From Burkholderiales bacterium (GTDB lineage: Bacteria > Pseudomonadota > Gammaproteobacteria > Burkholderiales > Burkholderiaceae_E), in the NCBI GenBank assembly GCA_026399875.1, contig JAPLQF010000042.1:124009-188008 (forward strand): a stretch of DNA of 64,000 nt, read 5' to 3'. The translations under genes and the position numbers were made by a program. The notes beneath the pieces were generated by a model. It searched no databases, was not told the DNA's origin, and was given only the letters and a program-made list of their open reading frames with translations. Shown here in pieces: positions 45,836-54,727 of this stretch. Within the stretch, counting starts at the first letter, position 1. Each line of letters begins with the position of its first letter.

Positions 45836-47439
45836 TGGCGGTGATGACGCCATCGGGTTGCAGCAGCGTGGCGCTCGGATCAGGTCGACTTCTTCTTGTG
45901 TTTGCCTTGCTGATGTCTGGCGGCAGCCTGCTGGCGGCTGATCCTGTCAAGGTCGGCTCCAAACGCTTCACCGAAAGCTATCTGATCGGCGAGATGGTCA
46001 CCCAGGTCCTGGTCGCCTCGGGTACGGCAGCCGAACACCGGCAAGGCCTTGGCAACACCGGCATCCTTGAACAGGCCCTTGTGTCAGGCGCGATTGATGT
46101 TTACCCGGAATACACCGGAACGATCGTGCGCGAACTCCTCAAGCGCGAGGGGTCCGACGATGCCGCGGCCACGCTTGAACAGATCAACCGATGGCTTGCG
46201 CCCCGCGGACTCAAGGCCAGCGTCCCGCTTGGTTTCAACAATACCTATGCAATCGCAATGCGCGAAGCCGATGCTGCGCGACTGGGCATCGATTCGCTGT
46301 CAGGCCTGACAAAGCTGCCGACATCGGCCGCCGCCGGCCTTCGCCTGGGGCTATCGCACGAGTTTCTGGTGCGGACTGACGGTTGGCCTGGTCTCAAGAA
46401 AGCCTACGATCTGAAAATCAATGCCGGCAGCGGGATCGACCATGGCCTTGCCTACAAGGCCATCGCCGATGGCCAGCTCGACATCATCGATGTCTACAGC
46501 ACCGATGCCCAGATCGGTCGCCTCAAGCTGAGGGTCCTTCGCGATGATCTCGGCTACTTTCCGCGCTATGACGCGGTCCTGCTGATGCGCGCCACGCTCG
46601 ATGACCGTGCGCTGCACGCAAGGCTTGCAGGCCGCCTCGATGAAGCGACGATGAGGTCATTGAACGCCGAGGTCGAGGTAGATCGACGCAGCTTTGACCA
46701 GGTGTCCCGTGACTGGCTGGCTAAGGGTGCATCCACACCGCGCGTCGAAGACAGTTCGAACACCGAAAATGACCGGCCAGGTTCATTCGATCGATTTGTC
46801 TCGCGCCTTTTTGCCCCCGACCTTGGTCGGCTGCTTCGTCAGCATCTGCTGCTCGTCTTCGGATCGCTGGCGATAGCAACGCTCGTCGGTATACCGCTCG
46901 GTGTACTGGCCTGTCGCCGACCTGCGCTCAGCAGCACCATCATGGCGCTGGCAGGCCTGCTGCAGACCATCCCATCGCTCGCCCTGCTCGCTTTCCTGAT
47001 TGCACTGCTCGGGACAATCGGCTTTCTGCCGGCACTGATTGCGCTGTCGGGCTACGCGCTGCTGCCGATCGTGCGCAACACCCATGCCGGACTGCAATCG
47101 GTCGCACCCGGACTGATCGAAGCGGGTAACGCACTGGGTCTGCGCCGCACTCAAATCCTCCAGAAAATCGAACTGCCGCTGGCCGCACCGATGCTGCTTG
47201 CTGGCCTGAAGACAGCGGCAGTCATCAACGTCGGCACCGCGACCGTGGCGGCATTCGTGGGGGCCGGCGGTCTGGGCGAGCGCATCGTCTCCGGCCTTGC
47301 GGTCAGCGACACGACTCAGATGCTCGCCGGCGCCGTACCCGCGGCGTTGCTTGCGATCGTGATGCAACTGGTGTTCGACGCGGCAGAACGACTGATGCGC
47401 CCACGATCGTCAGCCACGCTGCCCACGCCATCGGCCTGA
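45835..47439 (+). CDS. Glycine betaine/choline-type ABC transporter: fused binding protein and permease
   Basis: Osmoprotectant-type importer component (534 aa from ATG 45835, which follows directly in a TGATG overlap; the longer frame upstream is antisense to nothing useful and lacks homology). Residues about 10-35 are a signal/anchor, about 38-305 an OpuAC-type binding domain (VGSKRFTESYLIGEMV, VYPEYTGTIVRELL, YSTDAQIGRLKL), and about 335-525 a permease of about six helices. The EAA loop is EAGNALGLRRTQILQKIELPLAAP. No ATPase subunit gene is adjacent on either side. Confidence 0.9.
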   Translation: MAVMTPSGCSSVALGSGRLLLVFALLMSGGSLLAADPVKVGSKRFTESYLIGEMVTQVLVASGTAAEHRQGLGNTGILEQALVSGAIDVYPEYTGTIVRELLKREGSDDAAATLEQINRWLAPRGLKASVPLGFNNTYAIAMREADAARLGIDSLSGLTKLPTSAAAGLRLGLSHEFLVRTDGWPGLKKAYDLKINAGSGIDHGLAYKAIADGQLDIIDVYSTDAQIGRLKLRVLRDDLGYFPRYDAVLLMRATLDDRALHARLAGRLDEATMRSLNAEVEVDRRSFDQVSRDWLAKGASTPRVEDSSNTENDRPGSFDRFVSRLFAPDLGRLLRQHLLLVFGSLAIATLVGIPLGVLACRRPALSSTIMALAGLLQTIPSLALLAFLIALLGTIGFLPALIALSGYALLPIVRNTHAGLQSVAPGLIEAGNALGLRRTQILQKIELPLAAPMLLAGLKTAAVINVGTATVAAFVGAGGLGERIVSGLAVSDTTQMLAGAVPAALLAIVMQLVFDAAERLMRPRSSATLPTPSA

Positions 47440-47440
47440 G

Positions 47441-47487
47441 CGCACGTCGAGTCTCGGGCCGACGCGAGAGGCGCCTCGCGGCGTGCG
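47441..47487. terminator. Nested hairpins between converging genes
   Basis: An outer pair CGCACG / CGTGCG (47441-47446, 47482-47487) encloses a 6-base-pair hairpin CGCGAG-AGGCGC-CTCGCG (47463-47480). It fills the short gap between the ABC fusion gene and the monooxygenase gene. There is no T-tract, so a role in termination is tentative. Confidence 0.35.
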
Positions 47488-47489
47488 GT

Positions 47490-47798
47490 TCAGACTCCGG
47501 AAAGGATATGCACCACACGGTTGGCGATATGCGGTCGCGACTTCGCCGCATAGCTGGCCATATGAGGGGCTGCGCCGTGTGCCTTGAGGGCTTCCAGGCT
47601 CGCCCATTTCTCGATCACGATGAAGGTGTCCGGCCCCGCCGGTGTCTGAACCGGCAAGCCCGGCTCGGCATCAATCACCGCGCCATATTCGATACAACCC
47701 TCTTCGGCCAGCACGTTTGGCACATTGGCCTGAAACGCCTTCAACACCGTCTCGCGTTCGCCGGGCTTGGCAGTGATGATGGCAAGGACGTGAATCAT
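47490..47798 (-). CDS. Antibiotic biosynthesis monooxygenase (ABM)-family protein, putative quinol monooxygenase
   Basis: Small dimeric ferredoxin-like enzyme (102 aa) of the YgiN type. It begins MIHVLAIITAKPGERETVLKAFQ, continues ANVPNVLAEEGCIEYGAVID, and has the FIVIEKWASLEALKAHGAAPHM segment with the conserved histidine. The ATG overlaps the GMC oxidoreductase stop (ATGA) with GGAG upstream. Substrate unknown; the coupling implies a joint pathway with the GMC gene when that was intact. Confidence 0.9.
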   Translation of the reverse strand: MIHVLAIITAKPGERETVLKAFQANVPNVLAEEGCIEYGAVIDAEPGLPVQTPAGPDTFIVIEKWASLEALKAHGAAPHMASYAAKSRPHIANRVVHILSGV

Positions 47799-49399
47799 GA
47801 ATGAATCTCCTGGGGTGACCGGCGTGGCGCCGTGTGTGAGCGGGATGAAGCCCGATCGTGGGCCGACAAAAGCAGCGATGCGCCCTTCTCGGCAATCATG
47901 AAGGTCGGCGCGTTGGTGTTCGACGAGGTCACTGATGGCATGACTGAGGCGTCGATGACGCGCAATCGATCAACCCCCCGCACCCGCAACTGTTCGTCGA
48001 CCACCGAGGCCGAATCGACGCCCATGCGGCAGCTTGAGCTTGGATGAAACACGGTGCCACCCTTCATTCTCGCGTGCTGCCAGAGATCTGCGGACGTCCT
48101 GAATTCAGGGCCCGGCATGGTCTCGATATCCCAGAGCCCCTGAAAGGCCGGCTGCCGATAGATGTCGCGAACCATTTCGAGCCCGGCAACCATGACCTTG
48201 CGATCATGTTCTGCGCTGAAATAGCGCGGCTCGATACGCGGCTGATCAAAAGGGTTGGTCGAGCGGATCGCCAGCCTGCCGCGCGAGTCGGGTCGGCATT
48301 GGGCCACCGACACGCTGAAACCCGAGTAGGTGTGCAGGGGCATGCCTGGCCGGTCAACCGACAGCGGCATTACATTGAACTGAATATCGGCGCGATTGTC
48401 ACGGGCATGGGCTGTGCTCGCAAAACCGCCCACCTGTCCGGCTCCGACCGTCAGCGGCCCCCGATTAAGCAAAAGCCATTGCAAGCCCATTTTTGCAAGC
48501 CCATAAGGACTTCTGACCTGATCATTGAGCGACATGCGACGCTTGAGACGAACAATCACGCGCGCCTGGTAATGGTCCTGCAGGTTTTCGCCAACTTCGG
48601 GCGAATCGGCCAACACCGGAATACCGTGCTCGCGCAGCAGCGCCGCTGGTCCGATCCCTGACAACTGCAGCAACTGCGGCGACTGCAATGCCCCTGCGCA
48701 CAGGATCACCTCACACTGCGCACGTGCCGACGTTGTCGATCCCGCTTCGATCCATTCAACGCCGATTGCTGTCTGTCCTTCGAAAAGCACCCGGGAGACC
48801 TGTGCATGCATCACCAGGGTCAGTGTCGGATTTCTGAGCGCCGGTCGAAGGAAACAGCGCGCCGCCGACGAGCGCCATCCGCCTTGAATCGACAGCTGAT
48901 AGGCGCCTACGCCATAGTCGGTCTCGGCATTGAAATCGTGATTGCGGGGCAGACCGAATTGCTGTGCAGCCTGCAGCCAGGCATCGCAATAGGGATGGTC
49001 GTTTTGCAGGTCGCTCACCCCCAGTTCGCCTGAGGCGCCGTGGTAATGGCTCGCGCCGCCCGCGTAATTCTCGGAGCGCTTGAAAAACGGCAGCAACGAG
49101 TCGTAATCCCAGCCGCGCGCGCCGGCAGCAACCCAATCGGCATAGTCCTCGCGCTGGCCGCGAATATAGATCAGGCCATTGACCGATGAGGACCCGCCCA
49201 GCACCCGGCCTCGCGGCCAGACGATATTGCGCTCGCCCGATGCTTCGTCGGGTTCGGTATCGAACTGGCGCGTCACCCTGGGATCGACCATGGTCTTGAA
49301 ATAACCCACGGGCAGATGAATCCAGAAGCTGCGGTCGCGGCCGCCTGCCTCGAGCAACAGCACCCGATGGCCGGCTGCAGACAGGCGATTGGCCAGGGT
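47795..49399 (-). pseudogene. GMC-family oxidoreductase lacking the N-terminal FAD-binding motif
   Basis: Choline/alcohol-dehydrogenase-like flavoenzyme. Family sequence begins abruptly at TLANRLSAAGHRVLLLEAGGRD directly after an in-frame TGA (49400-49402). The preceding 15-20 residues with the G-x-G-x-x-G dinucleotide motif are absent in all three frames. The rest is intact: WPRGRVLGGSSSVNGLIYIRG (GMC signature 1), ILCAGALQSPQLLQLSGIGP (signature 2), HPSSSCRMG (catalytic-histidine region), and a complete end. The longest possible ORF (GTG 49363, 522 aa) would not bind FAD normally, so I call it a 5'-truncated pseudogene. Confidence 0.7.
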
Positions 49400-49539
49400 T
49401 CATCTCATCCATTCCTGATACGCCCGCTCGACCCGAATCAGGGTCCAGTCAACGATGACCAGTATCATGCCCAGCGAAAGTCGGTCAAATCCGCTATGCC
49501 ATCACACATCGCCATCACTCATCGACAAGGCCTCAGACC

Positions 49540-50328
49540 ATGCCGCCGCCAAGTGCATCACTCGGTTCACCCCTGAGTGCCGACGAAATCGCCCGTTACC
49601 GTCAGGACGGCATCATTGTTCCGAAAAACGGATTGACCGCTGAGCAGGTCGCTGGTCTTCAGAAAAAGCTCGACGATTTTCTCGCTGAACAACACATCAC
49701 CGACGCCGACTATGTGCCCGATATCATCGAACGCGATTCGAGCTGGCTTGATTATGCGGTGATGCCGCAGATCATCGATGCTGTGGCCCAACTGATCGGT
49801 GATGACATCATCGTCTGGGGTTCGGCACTTTTCTGCAAGGCAGGCAAAGGCGGACGCGCCACACCCTGGCATCAGGATGGCCATTACTGGCCGATTCGTC
49901 CGCTCGAGACCGTGACCGCCTGGATTGCAATCGATGATGTCAATATCGAAAACAGTTGCCTGAGGGTGATTCCGGGCTCGCATCGCGACCGCATCAGCTA
50001 TTCGCACGACACCGACAACAGCGACGCGATCATCCTGAATCAGGTCCTCAAGCCCGAGCACCTGCAAAGCGCACCGGCACGCGATATCGAACTCGCCCCC
50101 GGCATGTTCTCGATCCACGATGTCTATCTCATTCACGGCGCCAATCCGAACAATTCAGGCAAGCGTCGAGCCGGGATGGTGTTTCGCTATATGCCGGCCA
50201 GTTCGTATTTCGATCGCGAGCTGGCGGCCCGCCAGGTCCGCGATATGGGCGTGCTCGACCTGTCGCGGCGAAAACTGTTTCAGGTCCGCGGCAGCGATCG
50301 AAGCGGCAAGAACGACATCCATCGCTGA
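49540..50328 (+). CDS. Phytanoyl-CoA dioxygenase family protein
   Basis: Fe(II)/2-oxoglutarate-dependent oxygenase (262 aa). The facial triad is visible as H-x-D in TPWHQDGHYWPIRPLE (about residue 109) and the distal histidine in VYLIHGANPNNSGKRRAGMVFRY (about 194) with the 2OG-binding arginine after it. N-terminal LSADEIARYRQDGIIVPKNGL is typical. First gene of a co-directional set with a beta-hydroxyacid dehydrogenase and an enolase-superfamily enzyme; substrate unknown. Confidence 0.9.
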   Translation: MPPPSASLGSPLSADEIARYRQDGIIVPKNGLTAEQVAGLQKKLDDFLAEQHITDADYVPDIIERDSSWLDYAVMPQIIDAVAQLIGDDIIVWGSALFCKAGKGGRATPWHQDGHYWPIRPLETVTAWIAIDDVNIENSCLRVIPGSHRDRISYSHDTDNSDAIILNQVLKPEHLQSAPARDIELAPGMFSIHDVYLIHGANPNNSGKRRAGMVFRYMPASSYFDRELAARQVRDMGVLDLSRRKLFQVRGSDRSGKNDIHR

Positions 50329-50342
50329 TCGATCGCTTCGAT

Positions 50343-51242
50343 ATGGCTGAGATTGCATTTTTCGGGCTCGGAGCGATGGGAACGCCGATCGCCACCAATC
50401 TGATCGAGGCCGGCAACAGCCTGTCGGTCTATGACATTTCGGCGGCGGCCTGCGAGCGGCTCGCGCAATGCGGTGCACGGGTCGGCACGACGCCTGCTGA
50501 CACCGCACGCGGCTGCGACATCCTCATCACCCTGCTGCCGACCTCGATCGAAGTACGAGAAACCCTTCTCGGGCCGCGAGGCGCACTGTCGGCGGCGGGC
50601 CCGAATACCGTCTTCATCGACATGACGACCGGCTCGCTGACCGACTTCATGCAGCTTCACGCCGACATCACCCGCCTCGGCATGACCCTGATCGACTCGC
50701 CGATCGCCCGTGGCCCCGACTATGCTGCCGCCGGGCAGGTGCTGTTTCTGGTGGGCGGCGAAGCGACCCAGATCGATCGCATCAGACCGGTCCTCGCTCC
50801 AGTCTGCGAAGAGGTGATTCATTGCGGCCCCGCAGGCAGTGCGCTCACCACCAAGATCATCAACAACTATCTGGCTTCGGTCAGCGTCGTGGCCAATGCT
50901 GAAGCACTCGCGCTGGCTAGTGCTGCCGGGCTCGATCGCGATTTTCTTCGCAGCCTCTTCAAGCGCACGGTAGCCGGCCGTGGATCGCTCGAGACGGTCT
51001 ACCCAGGCAAAGCCCTGGCGGGAGACTTCATGCCGGGGTTTTCGGCGCGCCTTGCGCGAAAGGACCTCCTTCTTGCGCAGGAGCTCGGCGACGCATACGG
51101 CGTCCCACTCGCGACTGGCACGGCTGCGCGCGAGATGTTCAACCTGCAGGAGCACACCGGCCGCATTGATCAGGACTGGACCGCTCTGCTTGATGTTCTC
51201 GAGCGCCGGTCCATCGACAAGCACGGTCAAAGCGGCCAATGA
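50343..51242 (+). CDS. NAD(P)-dependent beta-hydroxyacid dehydrogenase (HIBADH/GarR-like)
   Basis: Reduces or oxidises beta-hydroxyacids such as tartronate semialdehyde or 3-hydroxyisobutyrate (299 aa). Start at ATG 50343, where the family N-terminus AEIAFFGLGAMGTPIATNLIEAG begins. The substrate motif IDSPIARGPDYAAAGQ differs from the common D-A-P-V-S-G-G, and the catalytic lysine is in GPAGSALTTKIINNYL near residue 170. The 3' end overlaps the next gene by four bases (ATGA). Confidence 0.9.
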   Translation: MAEIAFFGLGAMGTPIATNLIEAGNSLSVYDISAAACERLAQCGARVGTTPADTARGCDILITLLPTSIEVRETLLGPRGALSAAGPNTVFIDMTTGSLTDFMQLHADITRLGMTLIDSPIARGPDYAAAGQVLFLVGGEATQIDRIRPVLAPVCEEVIHCGPAGSALTTKIINNYLASVSVVANAEALALASAAGLDRDFLRSLFKRTVAGRGSLETVYPGKALAGDFMPGFSARLARKDLLLAQELGDAYGVPLATGTAAREMFNLQEHTGRIDQDWTALLDVLERRSIDKHGQSGQ

Positions 51243-52375
51243 GCATCACAATCGACCGGATCGAGGCCTTTGTTTTCAGGGCACCGATCGACACGCCGGT
51301 ACAGACTTCGTTCGGCATCATGCGTGATCGCCCGGCGGTCTTCATCCGGATCACCGATAAAGACGGCTGCGCAGGATGGGGCGAGGTCTGGTGCAACTTT
51401 CCGACGGTCGGTGCTGAGCACCGCGCGCGGCTCATCGACTCGGTCTTTGCCCCTCTTCTCCTGGGGCTCACAATTGAATCAGCGTCGAATGCTTTTTTCG
51501 ATCTCACCCGGCAAACTGCGGTACTGGCCATTCAATCGGCCGAGCCCGGCCCGATTGCTCAGTGCATCGCAGCGGTCGACATTGCGCTCTGGGACCTGCA
51601 GGCACGACGCAGCAAGTTGCCGCTCTGGAAGATGCTGGGTGGCGATTCGCCGCGAGTCCGCGTCTATGCCAGCGGTCTGAATCCGACCAATCCGCAACGG
51701 CTGGCAGCCGAAAAACTCGCTCAAGGCTATCGGGCGTTCAAACTCAAAGTCGGTTTCGGTCTTGAGCGGGATCTCGCCAACCTGCGCGCCTTGCGACAAG
51801 TTGTCGGTGACGCACCCCTCATGATCGATGCCAACCAGGCCTGGGATGTGAGCACCGCCGTCGAGATGGCCAATGCCTTCGAGTCCTTTGAGCCGATATG
51901 GCTGGAAGAACCGCTGCGCGCCGATTGCCCGATGACCGACTGGCGGGCGCTGGCCTCAAAGACCGGCATGCGATTGGCTGCAGGCGAGAACATGGCGTCT
52001 TTTGCCGGATTCGACGCAGCGCTCGCATCGAGGATTTTCGCTGTTCTGCAGCCCGATCTGGCCAAATGGGGTGGCTTTACCGGCTGCCTGTCGGTGGCCC
52101 GAAAGATCATCGATCAAGGGGTGCACTTCTGCCCGCATTACCTCGGCGCGGGCGTCGGCCTGCTGGCATCGGCGCATCTGCTTGCCGCAGCAGGCGGCGA
52201 CGGCATGCTCGAGGTTGACGCAAACCCTAATCCGCTACGCGATCTCACCAGCGGGCCGTTGGCACGCCCTGCTGACGGTGTCATGACCCTGACCGATGAA
52301 CCCGGGCTTGGTATCGAGCCAGACCTTGGCGCTTTGTTGAGGTTTGCTCGCACTCATCAGTCATTTCAGAAATGA
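51239..52375 (+). CDS. Mandelate racemase/muconate lactonizing enzyme family protein
   Basis: Enolase-superfamily enzyme (378 aa), abstracting the alpha proton of a carboxylate. N-terminal capping domain includes MRDRPAVFIRITDKDGCAGWGEVW. In the barrel the K-x-K motif is FKLKVGFG near residue 163, metal ligands lie in MIDANQAWD (about 197), WLEEPL (about 223) and AGENMAS (about 250). Probably a sugar-acid dehydratase or racemase working with the adjacent dehydrogenase; the exact substrate is not readable. Confidence 0.92.
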   Translation: MSITIDRIEAFVFRAPIDTPVQTSFGIMRDRPAVFIRITDKDGCAGWGEVWCNFPTVGAEHRARLIDSVFAPLLLGLTIESASNAFFDLTRQTAVLAIQSAEPGPIAQCIAAVDIALWDLQARRSKLPLWKMLGGDSPRVRVYASGLNPTNPQRLAAEKLAQGYRAFKLKVGFGLERDLANLRALRQVVGDAPLMIDANQAWDVSTAVEMANAFESFEPIWLEEPLRADCPMTDWRALASKTGMRLAAGENMASFAGFDAALASRIFAVLQPDLAKWGGFTGCLSVARKIIDQGVHFCPHYLGAGVGLLASAHLLAAAGGDGMLEVDANPNPLRDLTSGPLARPADGVMTLTDEPGLGIEPDLGALLRFARTHQSFQK

Positions 52376-52445
52376 CACGATGCGCCAGCTGAGTTCGCAG
52401 GGACCATCCCGCCAGGAATCGGTACAGCACTGACCGGGCGCTTTG

Positions 52446-53396
52446 TTATGCCCGCCAGTCGACCATCATCTTCAGACACTGCGGGTCACCGAAGGCCACT
52501 TCATAAGCCTGACGCGCACGCGAAAGTTCGCAGGTATGCGTGATCAGACCGTCAAGTGACAGCGCGCCCGACTCCACCAGTGCAGTCACCGCCAGCAGGT
52601 CGTGTTTTTTCCACTGAGCCGCGACCCTGATCTGAGCTTCGCGCATGAAGGCCGGCGCAAAGGCAAAACTCAGATCCTGCTTGTAAAAGCCTGCCAGCAC
52701 GACTTCACCGCCAGGTGACAGGCGCGAAATCAGACCATTGAGAATCGAGCCGTCGCCGCTGACGTCATAGATGGCAGCGTAATTTTTCCGACTGTCTTCA
52801 TCAGGATGGATCACGGTGTAAGCGTCGCCGCCCTCGCGGCGCACCGGCTGCGTCTCCCAGACGGTCGGCGCCGGCATGCCGAGCGCAAGCGTGATGCGAG
52901 CCAGCAATCGACCCATCACGCCATGACCGACAATCAGATCGGGCGCCACCATCGGCTCGCGCGCCCCGCCGATCGAGACGGTGTGATAGCAAGTCGCCGC
53001 CAGCGCCAGCAGGACCGCCCTGGGCCCCAGGTCGGGCGCAACCCGCACGACCCGATCATGCGAGACGATCAGCCTCGAGCCTGCACCGCCAAAGATATTG
53101 CGCACGCCCTGAAAGCTGTAGGAACCCGGAATGAAAACCTGGTCGCCGACCTTGACGCTGTCGGAGTCGCCCACCTTGACCACAGTGCCGACGGTTTCGT
53201 AGCCAGGCACCAGAGGATAGGCCAGCCCTGGAAAGGGCGGCATGGTTCCATCCCAGAGCAGTCGCTCGGTACCGGTGCTGATGCCGCTGAAGCTGACCTC
53301 GACCTCGATATCGGCAGCCTCGAACGGCTTCAAGTCGAGCATCTGAACCGACAACTGCTGTGGGGCATCAAAGACGATGGCGTTTGCTTTTGTCAT
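52446..53396 (-). CDS. bchC: 3-hydroxyethyl bacteriochlorophyllide a dehydrogenase BchC
   Basis: MDR-family dehydrogenase (316 aa) that oxidises the C3 hydroxyethyl group to acetyl in bacteriochlorophyll a synthesis. The recognisable BchC features are SGISTGTERLLWDGTMPPFPG, YPLVPGYETVGTVV, DLIVGHGVMGRLLARITLA, WETQPVRREG, GGEVVLAGFYKQDLSFAFAPAFM and the ending DPQCLKMMVDWRA. It follows bciA by 15 bases. In most phototrophs bchC leads bchXYZ, but here it is the last gene on its strand and those genes are absent from the window. Confidence 0.88.
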   Translation of the reverse strand: MTKANAIVFDAPQQLSVQMLDLKPFEAADIEVEVSFSGISTGTERLLWDGTMPPFPGLAYPLVPGYETVGTVVKVGDSDSVKVGDQVFIPGSYSFQGVRNIFGGAGSRLIVSHDRVVRVAPDLGPRAVLLALAATCYHTVSIGGAREPMVAPDLIVGHGVMGRLLARITLALGMPAPTVWETQPVRREGGDAYTVIHPDEDSRKNYAAIYDVSGDGSILNGLISRLSPGGEVVLAGFYKQDLSFAFAPAFMREAQIRVAAQWKKHDLLAVTALVESGALSLDGLITHTCELSRARQAYEVAFGDPQCLKMMVDWRA

Positions 53397-53411
53397 GAAA
53401 TCTCGGAGAAA

Positions 53412-54407
53412 TCAGAAAACAGCATGATCACCGCGATCGGGGGCGATCTCGCCGCTCACCAGCCCTGCATAAAAATCATAGAGGGTGTCGCTGCCGGTCG
53501 AGGGCGTGATCGCTGCATCATAGCGACCGGTCTCAGGGTTGAGCACCAGCATCGATTCGGTTGCGTAGTAGCGCCCGATCCGGGCCAGCTCGCTCTTCTC
53601 GGCCAGTGCCGGGAATACACGACCTGCCGTACCAAGTACGCCGATGATCACGTCAAGCAGGGCCACCGGAACATGCTTGAATCGCGGCGGGCGTCCGAGC
53701 AGGGCGAACAGATACTCGCCCTGCTGCAAGGGCGTGATGGCCTCGCCCGGGCCGCCGATCGGCAGAATGCGATTGTGGCGCGAGGCATCATCGATGCAGC
53801 CGGCAAGGTAATCGCCAAGATCTGCGTCGCTGATCGGCTTGCACGCGGTGAGCTCGCCATGACCGAAAACCAGAAAGGGCTTGCCCTTTCGCACCCGCTC
53901 GATCTGTCCGGACAGGGACTTGAAGAACGCCGTCGGACGAACGATGGAATAGGTCAACCCGGATTCGATCAGCAATTTCTCGAAAGCGAGCTTCGCCTGC
54001 TGAAACGCCAGCACCGGCTTTTGCACACAGATTGCCGACAGCAGCACAACCTGCGTGACACCTGCCCTGCGCGCGCACTCAAGCGCGGTGACATGCGCCT
54101 GATGATCGATGGCCCAGGCATCCCTGGGCACCCCGGTGCGAGACGCCATGCAGGAAAGCAGCACATCGAACTGCTCGCCCTGAAAGCCGTCATCGGTCAG
54201 AGACTGCGCCTCGGTGACCTCGCCGACTCGCACCGTGGCGCCAGGAAACTGGCGCCGGATCTCGTGCGCCGTCTGAGAGCGGTCTGACCCCGATCGTGAG
54301 CGAACGAAACAGACCACGTCGTGACCATCACGAACCAGCGCACGCACGGTTGCTCGCCCGATGGTGCCGGTCGCACCCAGGACGAAAACACGACGGTGCG
54401 GCGTCAC
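53412..54407 (-). CDS. bciA: 3,8-divinyl (proto)chlorophyllide 8-vinyl reductase BciA
   Basis: NADPH-dependent reductase (331 aa) converting the C8 vinyl to ethyl in (bacterio)chlorophyll synthesis. Rossmann motif VFVLGATGTIGRATVRALVRDGH at the N-terminus (GTG start at 54407), then LSCMASRTGVPRDAWAIDHQ, VVLLSAICVQKPVLAFQQAKLAFE, TYSIVRPTAFFKSLSGQ, ACKPISDADLGDYLAGC and NRILPIGGPGEAITP, which together are characteristic of BciA rather than a generic NmrA-like protein. Located between a 61-residue ORF and bchC in a tight minus-strand unit. Confidence 0.88.
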   Translation of the reverse strand: MTPHRRVFVLGATGTIGRATVRALVRDGHDVVCFVRSRSGSDRSQTAHEIRRQFPGATVRVGEVTEAQSLTDDGFQGEQFDVLLSCMASRTGVPRDAWAIDHQAHVTALECARRAGVTQVVLLSAICVQKPVLAFQQAKLAFEKLLIESGLTYSIVRPTAFFKSLSGQIERVRKGKPFLVFGHGELTACKPISDADLGDYLAGCIDDASRHNRILPIGGPGEAITPLQQGEYLFALLGRPPRFKHVPVALLDVIIGVLGTAGRVFPALAEKSELARIGRYYATESMLVLNPETGRYDAAITPSTGSDTLYDFYAGLVSGEIAPDRGDHAVF

Positions 54408-54412
54408 AGCAC

Positions 54413-54598
54413 TCAGGGGACGATCGTCTGACCGTGGCTCGCGGCAATTGCGATCAGCTCAGTGCGGTCGGGGCTTTCCCAGTTGATGCCCTTGTCGAAC
54501 TCGGTAAACATGGCAGCGGCGTTGCCCTTGGTCATGAACCCACCGACATTGAGCGGCGCTGGGCGTTGATCCTGAGAAATGATCTTCGGTTTGCTCAT
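54413..54598 (-). CDS. Small protein (61 aa) leading the bciA-bchC unit, unrecognised
   Basis: The frame starts MSKPKIISQDQRPAPLNVGG at ATG 54598 and ends SHGQTIVP five bases before the bciA GTG. It has no signal peptide or membrane segment; composition is that of a normal soluble protein (GNAAAMFTEFDKGINWESPD). Supported only by tight spacing and plausible codon use. It could be a truncated remnant or a real small accessory protein of pigment synthesis. I do not recognise the family. Confidence 0.55.
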   Translation of the reverse strand: MSKPKIISQDQRPAPLNVGGFMTKGNAAAMFTEFDKGINWESPDRTELIAIAASHGQTIVP

Positions 54599-54727
54599 GG
54601 ACTGACCTGCATCAGAAAAAGCGTTGGTTTCGCGGCAAGCATCGGATGGTAACGCGTAGCCACGCCGGGTGCATCGTGCCGCAGCCCGGCTGATATCCTC
54701 ACGCACTTCAGATCTCGGAGAGCCACC

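Noticed and set aside
49400..49402. TGA before the GMC oxidoreductase considered as selenocysteine
   Set aside because: The upstream in-frame residues do not resemble a GMC N-terminus and there is no known selenocysteine in this family.
49403..49501. 33-codon hydrophobic stretch ending RVERAYQEWMR on the minus strand as a gene remnant
   Set aside because: It has no start codon upstream and is too short to assign; it may be the tail of a lost membrane protein but cannot be supported as a feature.
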